Below are positions 1-10,414 of a stretch of 64,000 nt of DNA, one piece after another. Positions within the stretch are counted from its first letter, which is position 1; each line of letters begins with the position of its first letter. The position numbers and the translations under genes were made by a program. Source of the stretch: Sodiomyces alkalinus F11 (taxonomy: Eukaryota > Ascomycota > Sordariomycetes > Glomerellales > Plectosphaerellaceae); assembly GCF_003711515.1 (NCBI RefSeq), contig NW_021167090.1, positions 1,135,606 through 1,199,605 on the forward strand, read 5' to 3'. Below the pieces are notes generated by a model, which saw only the letters and a list, made by a program, of their open reading frames with translations, did no database searches and had not been told where the DNA came from.

Positions 1-1865
1 CTCGAAAAATCCTACTACAAGTTCAGGCGGCGCCTAGAGGAACGTTATCCGCAGATATGCGCCGAGTGTGAGCCCAAGGTCGCCGCCAAGGTCGAAGAGG
101 CCGGCTACAAGGCGCGGACGGATCACCTTCGACGTATGATCGATAGGAGCAGGCAGAGACTCTCGGCTCCCAAGCGATGGACCCCACTAGACGGTTTCGA
201 CAGCTTGGGTCGGTGGCTATGGCTGACGGGTCTCGCGTCTCAGTTGCTGTGGCACCTGGTATCTGTGTCAACCCTGGTCACTACCAGCACACCTGGACCG
301 TTGCGTGACCCGGACGAGGACTTTTCACGGCCTCTGTTGCTTCTTAGGCATCTGACGGACATACTCCCCAGCGCACCTTTCCTCGCGACGGTCAGTATAT
401 GGGCCAGTATCGCTAGCGCATGGTGGAATCCTCGATTTGTCCAAGTGTTCCGAGGCTTTTCTAGGCACATTTTGGGACTATCGCAATGGTATATCTTTCA
501 GGGCCTCGTCATCTTGGTTCGGTTCATCGGGGTCAGAATTACCGACATTGCCGGCGGGCAGGAAGTTCAACCGAGCGCTCGCCTTGGTCTCCATTTCCTC
601 CTAGCGCTTGTCATGGTCGTCGTAAGTCACACAATCCGTGTTGATGTCGAAGTCTCATTGCAAGACCGTCGGCGAATACTAATCCTGCCGCCTAGTTCTA
701 CACTCTTGCCCGCAAATCCGTCCGCGTCGACACCAAGCCTCTGTTTCAGTCAGCTAGCCCCTCGACGACGACGACACCCTCGAGGAGTCCCGCCCCGAAA
801 AGGGAGGCTGGCACACCAAACATGTCCAACCTATTGGACGAAATTCTAAACGAGGACAAGAGTCCCGCGCGACGATCCCCACAGGAGACCACCTCGCCCG
901 CAGTGCTCGCCCGTTCAGCCATTGCCCAACGTGCCACCAACCCTGCTAGCGAAGTAAACCTGGGCTCACTCGGAATTCGCGAACCGCCGCCACCCGTCCA
1001 CTACCCGGAAGAGATGGAGTGGACCCCGACGCACTCGAAATACCGGGCCTTCAACGACTTCGGTTCTCCCAGTAACGAGCGCAAGGCATTCGGCGACTCA
1101 CCCACCGACCCCGGTGCGAGCCCCTTTTGGTACAAAGTGCCGCCAGCACCGACTGCCCCCGGGGCGAGACTGCGAAAAGCCCCCGCGACTGTTCTAAGGA
1201 GGAAACCAGTTGAGAAGGAGGCCGTCTTTTTCCCCGCCAACAACCGGCCCCTCCAATCCAGCGTCTCCCCACAACAACAAAACGACGACCAAGGCCAGAA
1301 GGTCACATTCTCCCAGCCATCTTTCTTCGCCACTTCCGATCACAACCCGAACGATCCGCGGACCTCGCTGGCGGACATGTTGACTTCTAGCTTCACTCTC
1401 GGCGCGGATGACGAGTCGAGTGATGAATCCGAAAAGGCGGGTCGTCGGGATGATCGCGATATCGAGCTGAAAATACATCTACCAGCGAAGAGGGGAACGG
1501 CGAGGGATCGTCTCATGGACACGTTCACGCTCGTTGTCCTACTGGGCGTATGGCTTCACGCGACGTCGGATTACTACTCGTATAGTCGGGACGCCATGCT
1601 TGGCTCGATATGTCTGAGCATCGCCGTTGGTATCCGTCTGACCGGCGACGCCCTGGCCGGCCTCGGGGCTCGCTCTGGCCCGTTGGCCGTGCCTGTTGCG
1701 AGCACGGCGGTGGGGATTGCGGAGCTCGGCTTTGCTTGCCACGTGGCCGTGCAGATCTGGACAAGGGGGGATGTAAGATACGACGCGGACATGGCGTTCC
1801 GTGGCCTGGGGGTCATGGGCGTGATGCTCGTTCACGGGATATGGAGTAGCATCATGTATCTTTAG
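1..1865 (+). CDS. ima1: Ima1-type inner nuclear membrane protein, 5' partial
   Basis: Exons are <1..621 and 696..1865, with a 74-bp intron (GTAAGT donor, CTAAT branch site, TAG acceptor) and phase kept across it. The open frame runs off the left edge and begins inside the Ima1 N-terminal domain: a K-S-Y-Y-K-F-R-R run, then RYPQIC-A-EC-EP with two cysteines typical of that domain. Several hydrophobic segments follow in exon 1. Next comes a long polar Ser/Pro/Asp-rich loop (about 822-1500) and then three or four hydrophobic segments before the stop. This matches fungal Ima1, the relative of animal Samp1/NET5/TMEM201, which sits in the inner nuclear membrane and links it to chromatin and the cytoskeleton. 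The zinc-finger start of the protein lies outside the window. Family assignment is by motif recognition and is fairly secure. Confidence 0.8.
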
Positions 1866-2510
1866 CATTTTTGGGATAACCGTGAGAAGGAGAGCATAGA
1901 TCGGCGTTTTGGGGCACACATTATACCGGTATTAGCGGCCGTGGTTTTGCGATTCCAATGTTGGTCGCTGGCGGATATAGGCCATACGATAGAAATACAG
2001 CGTGGACCTTGGTGGTCATGTTTTCTCAAGTCCAGCCGTATGGCGAGGGAACCAGGGCAAGCATCTCGTATCGTACTCACACTAGACAAAAGCGAACAGT
2101 CGTCCAAGGATTTGAAGGCCTTTTCTCGGCTCTATGGAATAAGACATAGTACAGAGAAGAAGCTGCCTACCCTTCCAACTGTATTCCAGTCTAACGCCCC
2201 CATTGAGAGACGGTCTCAGCTCTTGATTCAGTCCCCCGTCTAATCTCAGAACAAAAGAAATAGAGAGAGAGGAGATATAAAAGAAGAGCAAAGAGCAAAG
2301 CCAGAGCACGGCACAAGAAACTCTTATCTTAACACCTGGATCTCTGCCTCTAACCTGTGCGCCCTGCTTCGAGGACTGGTTCCTCTTCAGCGCAGTCCCA
2401 GTCCCAATAAACCCAGAATTAGGTCGCAAAACCATTCGTGTACACACCAAACCAACACCATCCCGACAAATTTATAACAGTCCGATCGCGGCTCCCTTCC
2501 GAAAACTCCG
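1866..2510. other. Convergent 3' spacer
   Basis: About 645 bp between the stop codons of two genes that point towards each other. I see only short unconvincing reading frames, and a purine-rich run near 2260-2300. It probably holds both 3' untranslated regions. Confidence 0.6.
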
Positions 2511-3619
2511 TTACTCCAGAGTCCCAGCAATTTCAGCCGAGTAGGAAATCCTGTTGCTAGACACAGCCCAAATGAACAAGACGGCAAAAGCGAAGACGGT
2601 CGTCCGGAAAAACCTCCGGACGCGAAGACGCATGTTGGCTTCGTGCACAAAGAGATTTGACAATTCCGACAGCTCGAACTCGGTAATGTATTGCACATCA
2701 CAGTCGCGGATCTTGGGCGCGGCGTAGGCCTTGTACTCGTCGAGGATGGTGTCGAGTTCCCAGCCGGAAACCTTGCGGATGACGGCCACGACACAGCCAG
2801 TGCGGTGCTAAGGTACATGTCAGCAATGCGACTGGGAGCAGAGAGCGTGGGGAAAAGGAGGCCCTCCGAAGGAAAAGGGAAAGAGGTGGGCAATGCATAC
2901 TTTTCCATGGTTGCAGTGGATCATAAGCGGGTAGTGTTGTTGGTCGAGGACGACTCGAAGGATGTCTCTCATGGTTTGGATGGGAATTCTCTCCTTTTTT
3001 GTGCCCTTCATGGGGATGATGTGATGCCGGATGGCATTGACAGTGAGGAAGTTGCTGTATACTTCGTCAAGCTCATCTTTCTGGCCGAGGGTTCTGAATG
3101 GCGCGTCAGCATCGGCTCAAGCAGCGACGGGAAAAGATGGGATTGAGATGGAACATACACCATAGTATTGAGACCAAGCTGCTGAATAAACGGAAAATCT
3201 TCAGGCCCGGGGTAGCTGCTCCTATAGACCCCAGGAACGACGACGCCAAAATTGGGAGGGCGGCCCTCCATTGGAATGGTCCGTTGCATGGACGAGGGGG
3301 TCGTGGGCAGACTTGGGAGGTTGAGGCCGAGTGGCCGCAAGTCTCGGCCTCGATCGGGTCGTCCCGATGCGGATGGCGGATGGTCGACTTTTGACGGAGC
3401 AATGCCTTGTTTGCGGATCGGAGGCAAAGGAGGAGGCGTCTCAACGGTGAGACTGGCTTCCCTGGATTCCCGTCGGGCGGAGTTGCTACTTTGTGTCTCG
3501 CTAAATAGGCTGGATGGATTCTCTTCTCGCCTGGCACAGCAGGACGGAGTGCCAGAGACCTCGACGTCGGCGTGGTGGCAGTCGTCGAGAAACGTTCTCG
3601 TGCTGCGTTTCGAAGCCAT
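2511..3619 (-). CDS. siw14: Siw14-like atypical dual-specificity phosphatase with C-terminal hydrophobic tail
   Basis: Exons on the minus strand are 3619..3159, 3093..2901 and 2807..2511, giving 316 aa; both introns (65 and 93 bp) keep phase. The catalytic P-loop is split by the second intron: HCNHGK ends exon 2 and HRTGC opens exon 3, so Cys214 is the nucleophile and Arg220 the phosphate-binding residue. The HCxxGKHRTGC form marks the plant-and-fungal PFA-DSP family. Yeast Siw14 in this family removes the 5-beta-phosphate of inositol pyrophosphates, so that substrate is the best guess. The first 120 residues are Ser/Pro-rich and look disordered. Near the C-terminus, after a basic stretch, lies a hydrophobic segment (F-A-F-A-V-L-F-I-W-A-V) that could anchor the enzyme in a membrane. 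The start is the only ATG fitting the frame ahead of the domain. Confidence 0.85.
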
Positions 3620-6600
3620 GTCGAGAGATAGGAGGGTGGGATTGGATCGGTAGGAGAGGTAGAAGAAAGAGGCTGAGGCTGCGGCTAAGGCCGGCTGTGA
3701 CCTCTGCCCAAAACGCAGAGATGAAGGTCTTGATGAGGTCTTGAGTGGAAAAGTCGTTGATGATGTCTAGAGGGTTCGGATATCGGATCGTGGGGAAAAG
3801 AGCTTGCGTGTGCGATGGTCGTGTGAGCTGGAGAGGGGACCTGAAACCGATCCAGGAGGTGGGTGTGTCTTCTTCACGTCCACAGTGACTACAAGAAGGC
3901 AGCGCAGAGATTGCGCTGGGCAGGTTGGGAATTGAATGCCATCTCGAGTAATCTGTCGGGTAGGTAAAGATGGGATTCAACTCTTCGCGTCCCCAGGGGG
4001 TAGGTATCCCACTAGGTAGTAGATCACTTCCCCCCAAACCCGCAGCAAGTCAAAAGGTGAGGCGGGGAGAAGGAGAAAAATGGGTGGGCAACAAATGAAC
4101 CGTCGAAACGGGTTGATGCGCTGGCCAAGTCCTCGGCTAATGAGGATTCAAGATGGGAGTTGGATGCGAAAGCGAAAGCAATAGGTCGGTGAATTGGGGA
4201 TAGCGGATAGGTTTATGTAGGTAGGTAGGTAATAATACCGTAGGTAATGAAAAAGCTTGGGGGGAGAGGAAAAGGCGGGATGCAGCGGGATGTTGGTTCG
4301 ATACCCCAGAAGATCGTTCACGCAACAACCCACAACCCTGCAAGAAGCTGCAGACTGTCAGTGCGGCGTGGCGGCCTGGGACCAAGGGTTGAGTTCACGA
4401 AGGTTGAAAGGGTGGGGGGTCCTTTCTTTTTTGGTACAGTGTCACAAAATTGTACTTCGTCTGCCCAGCCAGTTCATGACGAAGCGTGCTGGCGCCATCC
4501 CAGTGTCAGGTTATACGAGAATTGTACAAGTACTTCGTATGTACCAGGCCGTACCACGGGTACCTCTGTACATAGGTGTGTGGAATAGTGGGTCCTTGAG
4601 GGCGTTTTTAGCTACTTTTACGATGGAACTTTGTGCTTTGTAAGGTACCTATTATACGAAGTACTCCTTCCGGGCAGCACTTGACGTAGCATATAGCTAC
4701 TCGGATCATCGGAATCCAGTAGTAGCTAAGAATCTTTGTTATCTGTTCTGTATTACTTGCTTTTATTTATTTCCGGAAAGATATAGAGTATTTACCGAGT
4801 TCTCGATACCTAGATCTATATAAGCTGGTTAGGGTAGTTTGCAGCTGCATCGTTATTCTACCTGGTCTGTTCTCACCCTTGATCCGAGGTATAAAGTAAT
4901 ACTGTCTATAAAGTACCTGAATTACAAACCACATTATTTTGTGATTGAGACTACCTTACCTTGTATAGATAGAGGTAGTCAAGCCTTTATATACCTTATC
5001 TGCATCTTTGTTGTCCCTTTGCCTTTACCTTTGGATGTTCCTTCTTTGTTTTGCTTAGCTTTGGAGATGGGTAGATGTGTTCGTATTTATTTGAAGGGGA
5101 ACGAACATATATCTTCGCCATGGCTGTCTAGAATGAATAGTGACAAATCTGTTGCCCAAGCCTCAGGGCCCTGAGCCATAAAGGTAAATTGGTAATTACA
5201 TCGTATCCGTATTGATATCGACGGGCATGGCTTTTTTCCCTTCTGTTTTATTCCTGGTCATTAAGCCTCGTTGGGGCTACGTATACATAAGGTATGTATT
5301 GGAGTACCTCAACCCAGCACCCCTCATTTCAAAACTTCATCTTTCTTCCCTCGATGGAAAGGTTTCGTTAGGTGCATTCTTCATGGCTTTCCATGTACCC
5401 ATGCGGAGCGCGAATTTTTACGGCCATAATGATTGTCCCTGCAGTCTTGGTCGTCGTTAATAGGTAAAAGACAGCATGCTGAAAATGCTGAAACCGGGCA
5501 TAAGAATCGAGTCCCTCGTGACTCGTCTTCTCCTTATTCCCCCTACGTCCTTATTAGGCCTATCCTCCGACGCGGAGAAGCGACGAAACCGTCCCATTAT
5601 CCACTGTACTGTACCTCCTTTTCTACAGAGATATAAGGTACTGTGTAAGTCTTACTTTGTACTTGCACGACGATCGTATTACGTGTGCCTCGCGAACCGA
5701 CCCATACGGAGCTGTTGAGGTCCCGAATGCTCCGAACGACGGGCCCCCAGGACAAAAGGGTCTTGGTTTTCGTCTATCCATGACTTGTCCTAAAGGCATT
5801 GTACAGATGGGCCAATAATACCGAGACGGGCCGAGACACATCGATCTTGACATATTGGAAAGTGCTACACTATTAGACGGCGATAAGGTGAGACACGTTT
5901 CGGCCCAGAAGAGGACTGGAAAAGGGGGCAAGGCGAAAGGGGAAAGGGAGACGGTCACACCAGAAAACGAAAACCAGGAGAAAGACATTGTGAAGACGTT
6001 GTTCTTCCGTAGCATTCTAGTATGCAATTAGCGTTGATGCCACTACGAGTAGACTAAAGCCAGTTACCGCAATTATTGCTTGCGAATCCCCACCCATGGA
6101 GTCGGAGGTCGCCGACTCTAGGACGACTCGCCCAGTCAAGACCTTCGTCTTATATATAAGCACCGACACACTAGCTCGCTTAGACGTTCCATCTCGCTTT
6201 CCACAACAAACAACGTACTGATGGCAGACGGACCGATGTCTAAGGTATGGGCTGACGGGCGCAGGAGCCGTTTCCGGGCGTCAAATGGATGGCCGTCTTG
6301 TCCTGATAGTATTGGTGCTTTGAGCATTCATAGAAGAGTAGGAAACAGAAGAGACGGGGAGAAACCAAGATGATACCGGGTTGACGAGGAGGGATGCGTC
6401 TTTGACAGACATTCCTCTGGTATGGAACGTGAACCTGTGCAACCTTCTATGTATATCCCGTATAAGGTATATAGCAGTCTTCTCGGTATGCAATAACCAA
6501 CTGCCCTGAGACCATGCTATTCTTCCAGGAACAGGACTAAAAGATGGCACAGCTCCACAACCTACACGTTAGCGTCCCGTCTTCCCCGGTGCTGTTTTAC

Positions 6601-7027
6601 CTCTGCAATCAGGACTCAAGGGGCGAGCAGGCGGAATCGCCACCTAACTCCAAAGCTTCGCATCACAAGATAGTGACTGACGCCGACAATGTTAAGAGGT
6701 ACGCAATGAGAGCCCCAATGGAGATTGCCCTCGCGGCGACCCTGTTGTTTCCTGAGTACAAAAGATAACAGGACGTCCCACGATGTGACCGGCATCTGCT
6801 CAGCTGGTCACAGATGACCCGTAAACGTACAGGGCGAACGACTTCTTCATTTACATGGGAAGGACGATGCATTATGCTACAGTTACCCGCCAAGACGCCA
6901 TATAAGCCGCCAAACTCTAGAGTAAAGGGAAAGAGAAGATTCTTGAAATGCGAATTCACTCGCGCCTGTCTTCTTTATCTTCTTCGTCATAAAATAAACC
7001 CCCACTGTCCCGTCTAGGTCATGTATG
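3620..7027. other. Long intergenic region without a supported gene
   Basis: About 3.4 kb. The strip 4640-5200 is AT-rich, and GGTACC/GGTA-type short repeats occur near 4210-4240 and 4550-4680. Reading frames of 60-180 codons exist on both strands, but none has recognisable domains, splice structure or conserved composition. A GAGTCGG/CCGACTC hairpin lies at about 6099-6118, followed by a TATATATAAG box at about 6151-6160. A promoter for an unannotated transcript is possible but unproven. Confidence 0.5.
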
Positions 7028-8229
7028 TCACCGATGTACTCCAAGCTGGTCGAGTCGCCTGCAAGAGGGCATCTGATAGTCATTGGCTTTTTGCATCTTT
7101 TCCGGGTCCTGGAAGAACCATCCATTCGCCGAGTCGTACAGCCTCCGTTTCATGGCCATCTCCGTGTCGCATTCGAACCGCAGGTTACGTATTAGAGACG
7201 ACTCGGCCGTCCCGTCCAGCTGCCTCAGCTTGTACTCGGAATACGACTTGACGTCGTTGGGGTTGACGTAGTAGGGCACCTTGAGCCTCGCGGTGTGGCG
7301 CTCCATCGTGTACGGCGGGTTGGGCTGGTCGAAGTACATCCTCGGGGTGGAAGGTCGGGACTCGCCGGTGAAGAGGCCGCTGAGCAGGGGGAAGAGGAAG
7401 AAGAGGAGGAGAGGCAAGAGCCCGATGAGGGTGGACATGGTGCTTGCCTGTTGGTTTTGCGCTGGCTGCCTCGGGCGCCCGCGCGGACGCCCACCGCCGA
7501 ACTGGTGCACCCTGAACCCAGGTCCGCCGTTGAAGTTGAAGACAAACTGTGGACCGGTGTCGAAGCCTGGAAAGTAAATGGATTTAGTATGTCTTCGTCT
7601 TGGTCTTCGTCCTCGCCCTCATCCTCGTCATCCAAGTCCGAGGTGGGGGGTTTGATGTTTGGGTGGGGATATTATCGCGCCTTACCTGCAAAGGGACCAC
7701 CGAACCCGCCTCCAAAGAATCTCTGGAACATCTCTTCAGGCGTCATGTCCTCCGCTCCCCACATGCCCGGCCCTCCACCCGCACCGCCCGCGCCCGCGCC
7801 CGCCGGAGCGCCGCCTCCTCTCCTAGCGAAGCCGCTGAACGGACTCTGGGCCTGCGCCTGGCCAAACCGCGAATCGGGGTCCGTCCCGAACTGATCATAT
7901 CTCGCCCTCTTGTCCTTATCACTCAGGACGCCGAACGCGCGGCTGACCATCTTGAAAGCCTCGTCGGCGTATTCGTGACCGTTCTTGTCCGGGTGCGTCA
8001 GGAGGGACAGCTTCCGGTAGGCCTTTTTGATCTCGCTGTCCGTCACCGTCGTCCTGACTTCCTCGAGACCCAGGATGTCGTAGAAGGCGGTGGGTGAGCA
8101 TTTTCGGATGCGCAGGACGGTGGCTTGCTGCTCGGGCGTGTATGTCCTCCCCTGGTTGCCCTGCTTGTGGTCACGGTTTCGAGCAGCGCCGTCGCCTGCG
8201 CTGGCACCCGAAGCTGTAGCGCTGGACAT
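7028..8229 (-). CDS. hlj1: ER membrane J-domain co-chaperone, Hlj1/DNAJB12 type
   Basis: Exons on the minus strand are 8229..7686 and 7566..7028 with a 119-bp intron, giving 360 aa. The open frame extends upstream to 8325 only from a TTG codon, so ATG at 8229 is the likely start. The J domain covers about residues 47-115 with the HPD triad at 79-81 (LLTHPDKNG), then a Gly/Ala-rich linker and F-G-G-G-F-G-G repeats. A strongly hydrophobic segment (IGLLPLLLFFLFPLLSGLF, about 229-247) anchors the protein. The C-terminal tail has the conserved PYYVNPN motif of the DUF1977-type region of DNAJB12/14. In this family the J domain faces the cytosol from the ER membrane and drives Hsp70 in ER-associated degradation. 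Confidence 0.88.
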
Positions 8230-8846
8230 GGCTGTCGCTGCGCCTTGAGGGGGCGGTGAGGGCGTTGGTGGGGGAGGGTTGGATGCGTTGTTTGTTGTGT
8301 CGATGATATACGTCAACAGCCTCAAGAAGACCGTATAGCGAAGATGGGTGGTGCGAAACAGATATCGGGATATCCTGGCGTCGTCGAAGGGGGGGGGAAG
8401 AAAACTAGTGGTGGCCTCTTCCGGAGAAAACGCGAAATAAGATTGACGGCTTGGGAATTTGAGAATTCGTGGCGGAGTACCGAGACGACACTGAGCCGCC
8501 GAGAAGGGTGAGCGGGACAGTGGTCAAGGACCCTGAAGAAACCTCGTGGCTTCAAAGGAAACGCTCTCGGCCGGCGGCGACAAAGGAGAGAGGCTTGAAT
8601 AGGTTTAGTGTTATGAAGTGCGGGAAGGACAGGATGCAAGAAATCTTACCCTGTAATTACGACGTACTTTGGTACCACCAGAAGGACGGGTACATCTCGT
8701 AGCTTAGTCAGCAGCCGGGAAGGTGCATCAACCTTACGTTTCTTCACAGTCTTCTCCATTCATGCCATGACGACAGTACTTCGTAGGTAGGCTGCCTCTG
8801 CTACTGCCTCGTAATATCCTGCTTTACAGCAGCCGGAGCCAGCGCC
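8230..8846. promoter_or_regulatory. Divergent promoter region between hlj1 and a small membrane-protein gene
   Basis: About 617 bp between two divergent start codons, so it should carry both promoters and 5' leaders. A run of nine G lies near 8390. No clear TATA box or recognisable operator was seen. Confidence 0.5.
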
Positions 8847-9379
8847 ATGGCATCGTCCCGAGGGGCCACGGACGGCCATGAAGATCAAACTTCACTGACG
8901 GAAAAGATAAGAAACTGGGGCAGTATGTTCATCTTCTATCCTACGTCTTTTATATTGATTGATTGAGTCCCCTCTAAAGACTTAAAACTGGCTCCTCTGC
9001 TAACCTTGCCCAACCCCAAACAGCGTCATCTCTTCCTCCAGCGATTCACGGTATCCTCATCACCGCCCTCCACGCCCGTCCTCTCCAACCGCTCCCTCTT
9101 CTCATGGCCCCGGCCCTCCTCTTCGGCTCGTACGTGTCGCTCGCCGGCTTCCCCACCGATGCGGCAGGCATTACCTGCGCCTGGTCGGGCATCTACACCC
9201 TCCTCGCTCTCCGGCGAAAGCAGCGCCTGCGCAACAAGTTCACGGTACGAGGGGGTGTCCGAGCTGGCGCCATCACGCTGGGGCTTGCCAACAGCGTTGC
9301 GGGAGGCTTCGCGTACACGACCGGCGATCGGAAGAGAGACGAGCTGGAGAGGCAGGAGCGGGGCCGATGGGGAAACTAG
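8847..9379 (+). CDS. Small conserved multipass membrane protein, function unknown
   Basis: Exons are 8847..8922 and 9024..9379, giving 143 aa. The 101-bp intron has a GTATGT donor, a GCTAAC branch site at about 8997 and a CAG acceptor, and the join is in phase. Without the first exon the protein would start at an internal ATG (9104) and lose a conserved-looking part. The N-terminus is short and polar, followed by an I-L-I-T-A-L-H-A-R-P-L-Q-P-L-P-L-L segment and further hydrophobic segments (A-L-L-F-G-S-Y-V-S-L, A-W-S-G-I-Y-T-L-L-A-L), an R-R-K-Q basic turn, a Gly-rich third segment and a charged tail. I recognise the layout from unnamed ascomycete proteins but know no function. The ATG context and codon use fit a real gene. 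Confidence 0.65.
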
Positions 9380-10414
9380 GCTAGCTATGCCGTGCATTTC
9401 ACCTCGGAGGAATCATAAGGGGCTCGGGACAAAGCCCGTGTGTACCAATACTGTAACAGAAAACAAGGGGAGTTGGTCATATAGAGAGAGAGACCCCGAG
9501 GCCAGGAACGGTTTATATGAACCTGTACGAATTTCAGCACGGATCTCTGGTGCCACTGAATTTGTTCCGTGTTGTACTTAGTAATAAATATACCCCCTTT
9601 TCACCTTCTTATTGGGAGTAGGTAAACCACCCTGTCCTCCCTCGTTGACGACGACGTCGATCCTTGGCCTTGGCATTCACCTTGTGCTTCTGGGCCGTTC
9701 CCACAAGAAGCTGTTCTTCGGTGTAACCAGTGGCTTCTCCAAGCCGATTACCTTTTTCATCATCTCTGCTCCCCAATCCGAAGTTCATTACATAACCCGT
9801 CATATGTGGAGCCTATAATCAATTAGGTTATGACCACATTGTCGTTACCTAGGTACCTTACCTACCGGTAAGTACGAAGTACGAGATAGTTCGTACATGT
9901 ACACTTGCCCATCTTTGCGTCATTCGCCAGCGCTGCCCCCAGTCCCAACACCCCAACGTTCAACGTGAAGTAGCTATACGTACGAAGTAGGTAGTGCTGT
10001 GCACGTCTGGCGTTCCACGTATGTAACTCACCCAACCTCCTATGAAACAGATATATAGTATCAGGGTTCTCTGCCAGAAAGTTTCACTGGCTTCACCTTT
10101 CTCTCTTACTTCACGATCCTAGAGACGATAGAGGCTCTTATTGACTAATTCCTCCTAATCGTCCAAGATCGCCGCCCCGATGCATCTCTCGACTCGCATC
10201 TGATGCCTACACCTCAATTTTGTCGTGACGCTCGATACCGATGCCGATGCGGATGCCGATCTCTTGCCAATTTTTCTTCAGACGACCGAGCTTGCCTGCT
10301 ATTAATGCTGTCAAGCCGGACACAGCGTTCACAATTCACCGCCTTTGCGCCTAGATTACCCCAGTCCGCTGTCAGGTCTTTGGGGAGTTATTTCGTCGAC
10401 GGCTTGCTTGCACC
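9380..10414. other. Intergenic region and 5' leader of the MINDY gene
   Basis: About 1.0 kb. Short GGTACCT/GGTA-type palindromic repeats occur near 9840-9890, and a GATGCCGATGCGGATGCC run lies in the likely leader at about 10238-10262. No further gene is supported. Confidence 0.5.

Noticed and set aside
3501..4037. Minus-strand frame overlapping the Siw14-like start
   Set aside because: Out of frame with the phosphatase and without any recognisable feature; probably its 5' region.
4288..4305. tRNA B-box-like GTTCGATACCCC
   Set aside because: No matching A box, acceptor stem or anticodon arm at the right distance.
4839..5174. Plus-strand frame in the AT-rich spacer
   Set aside because: Composition follows the AT-rich background and no motif is visible.
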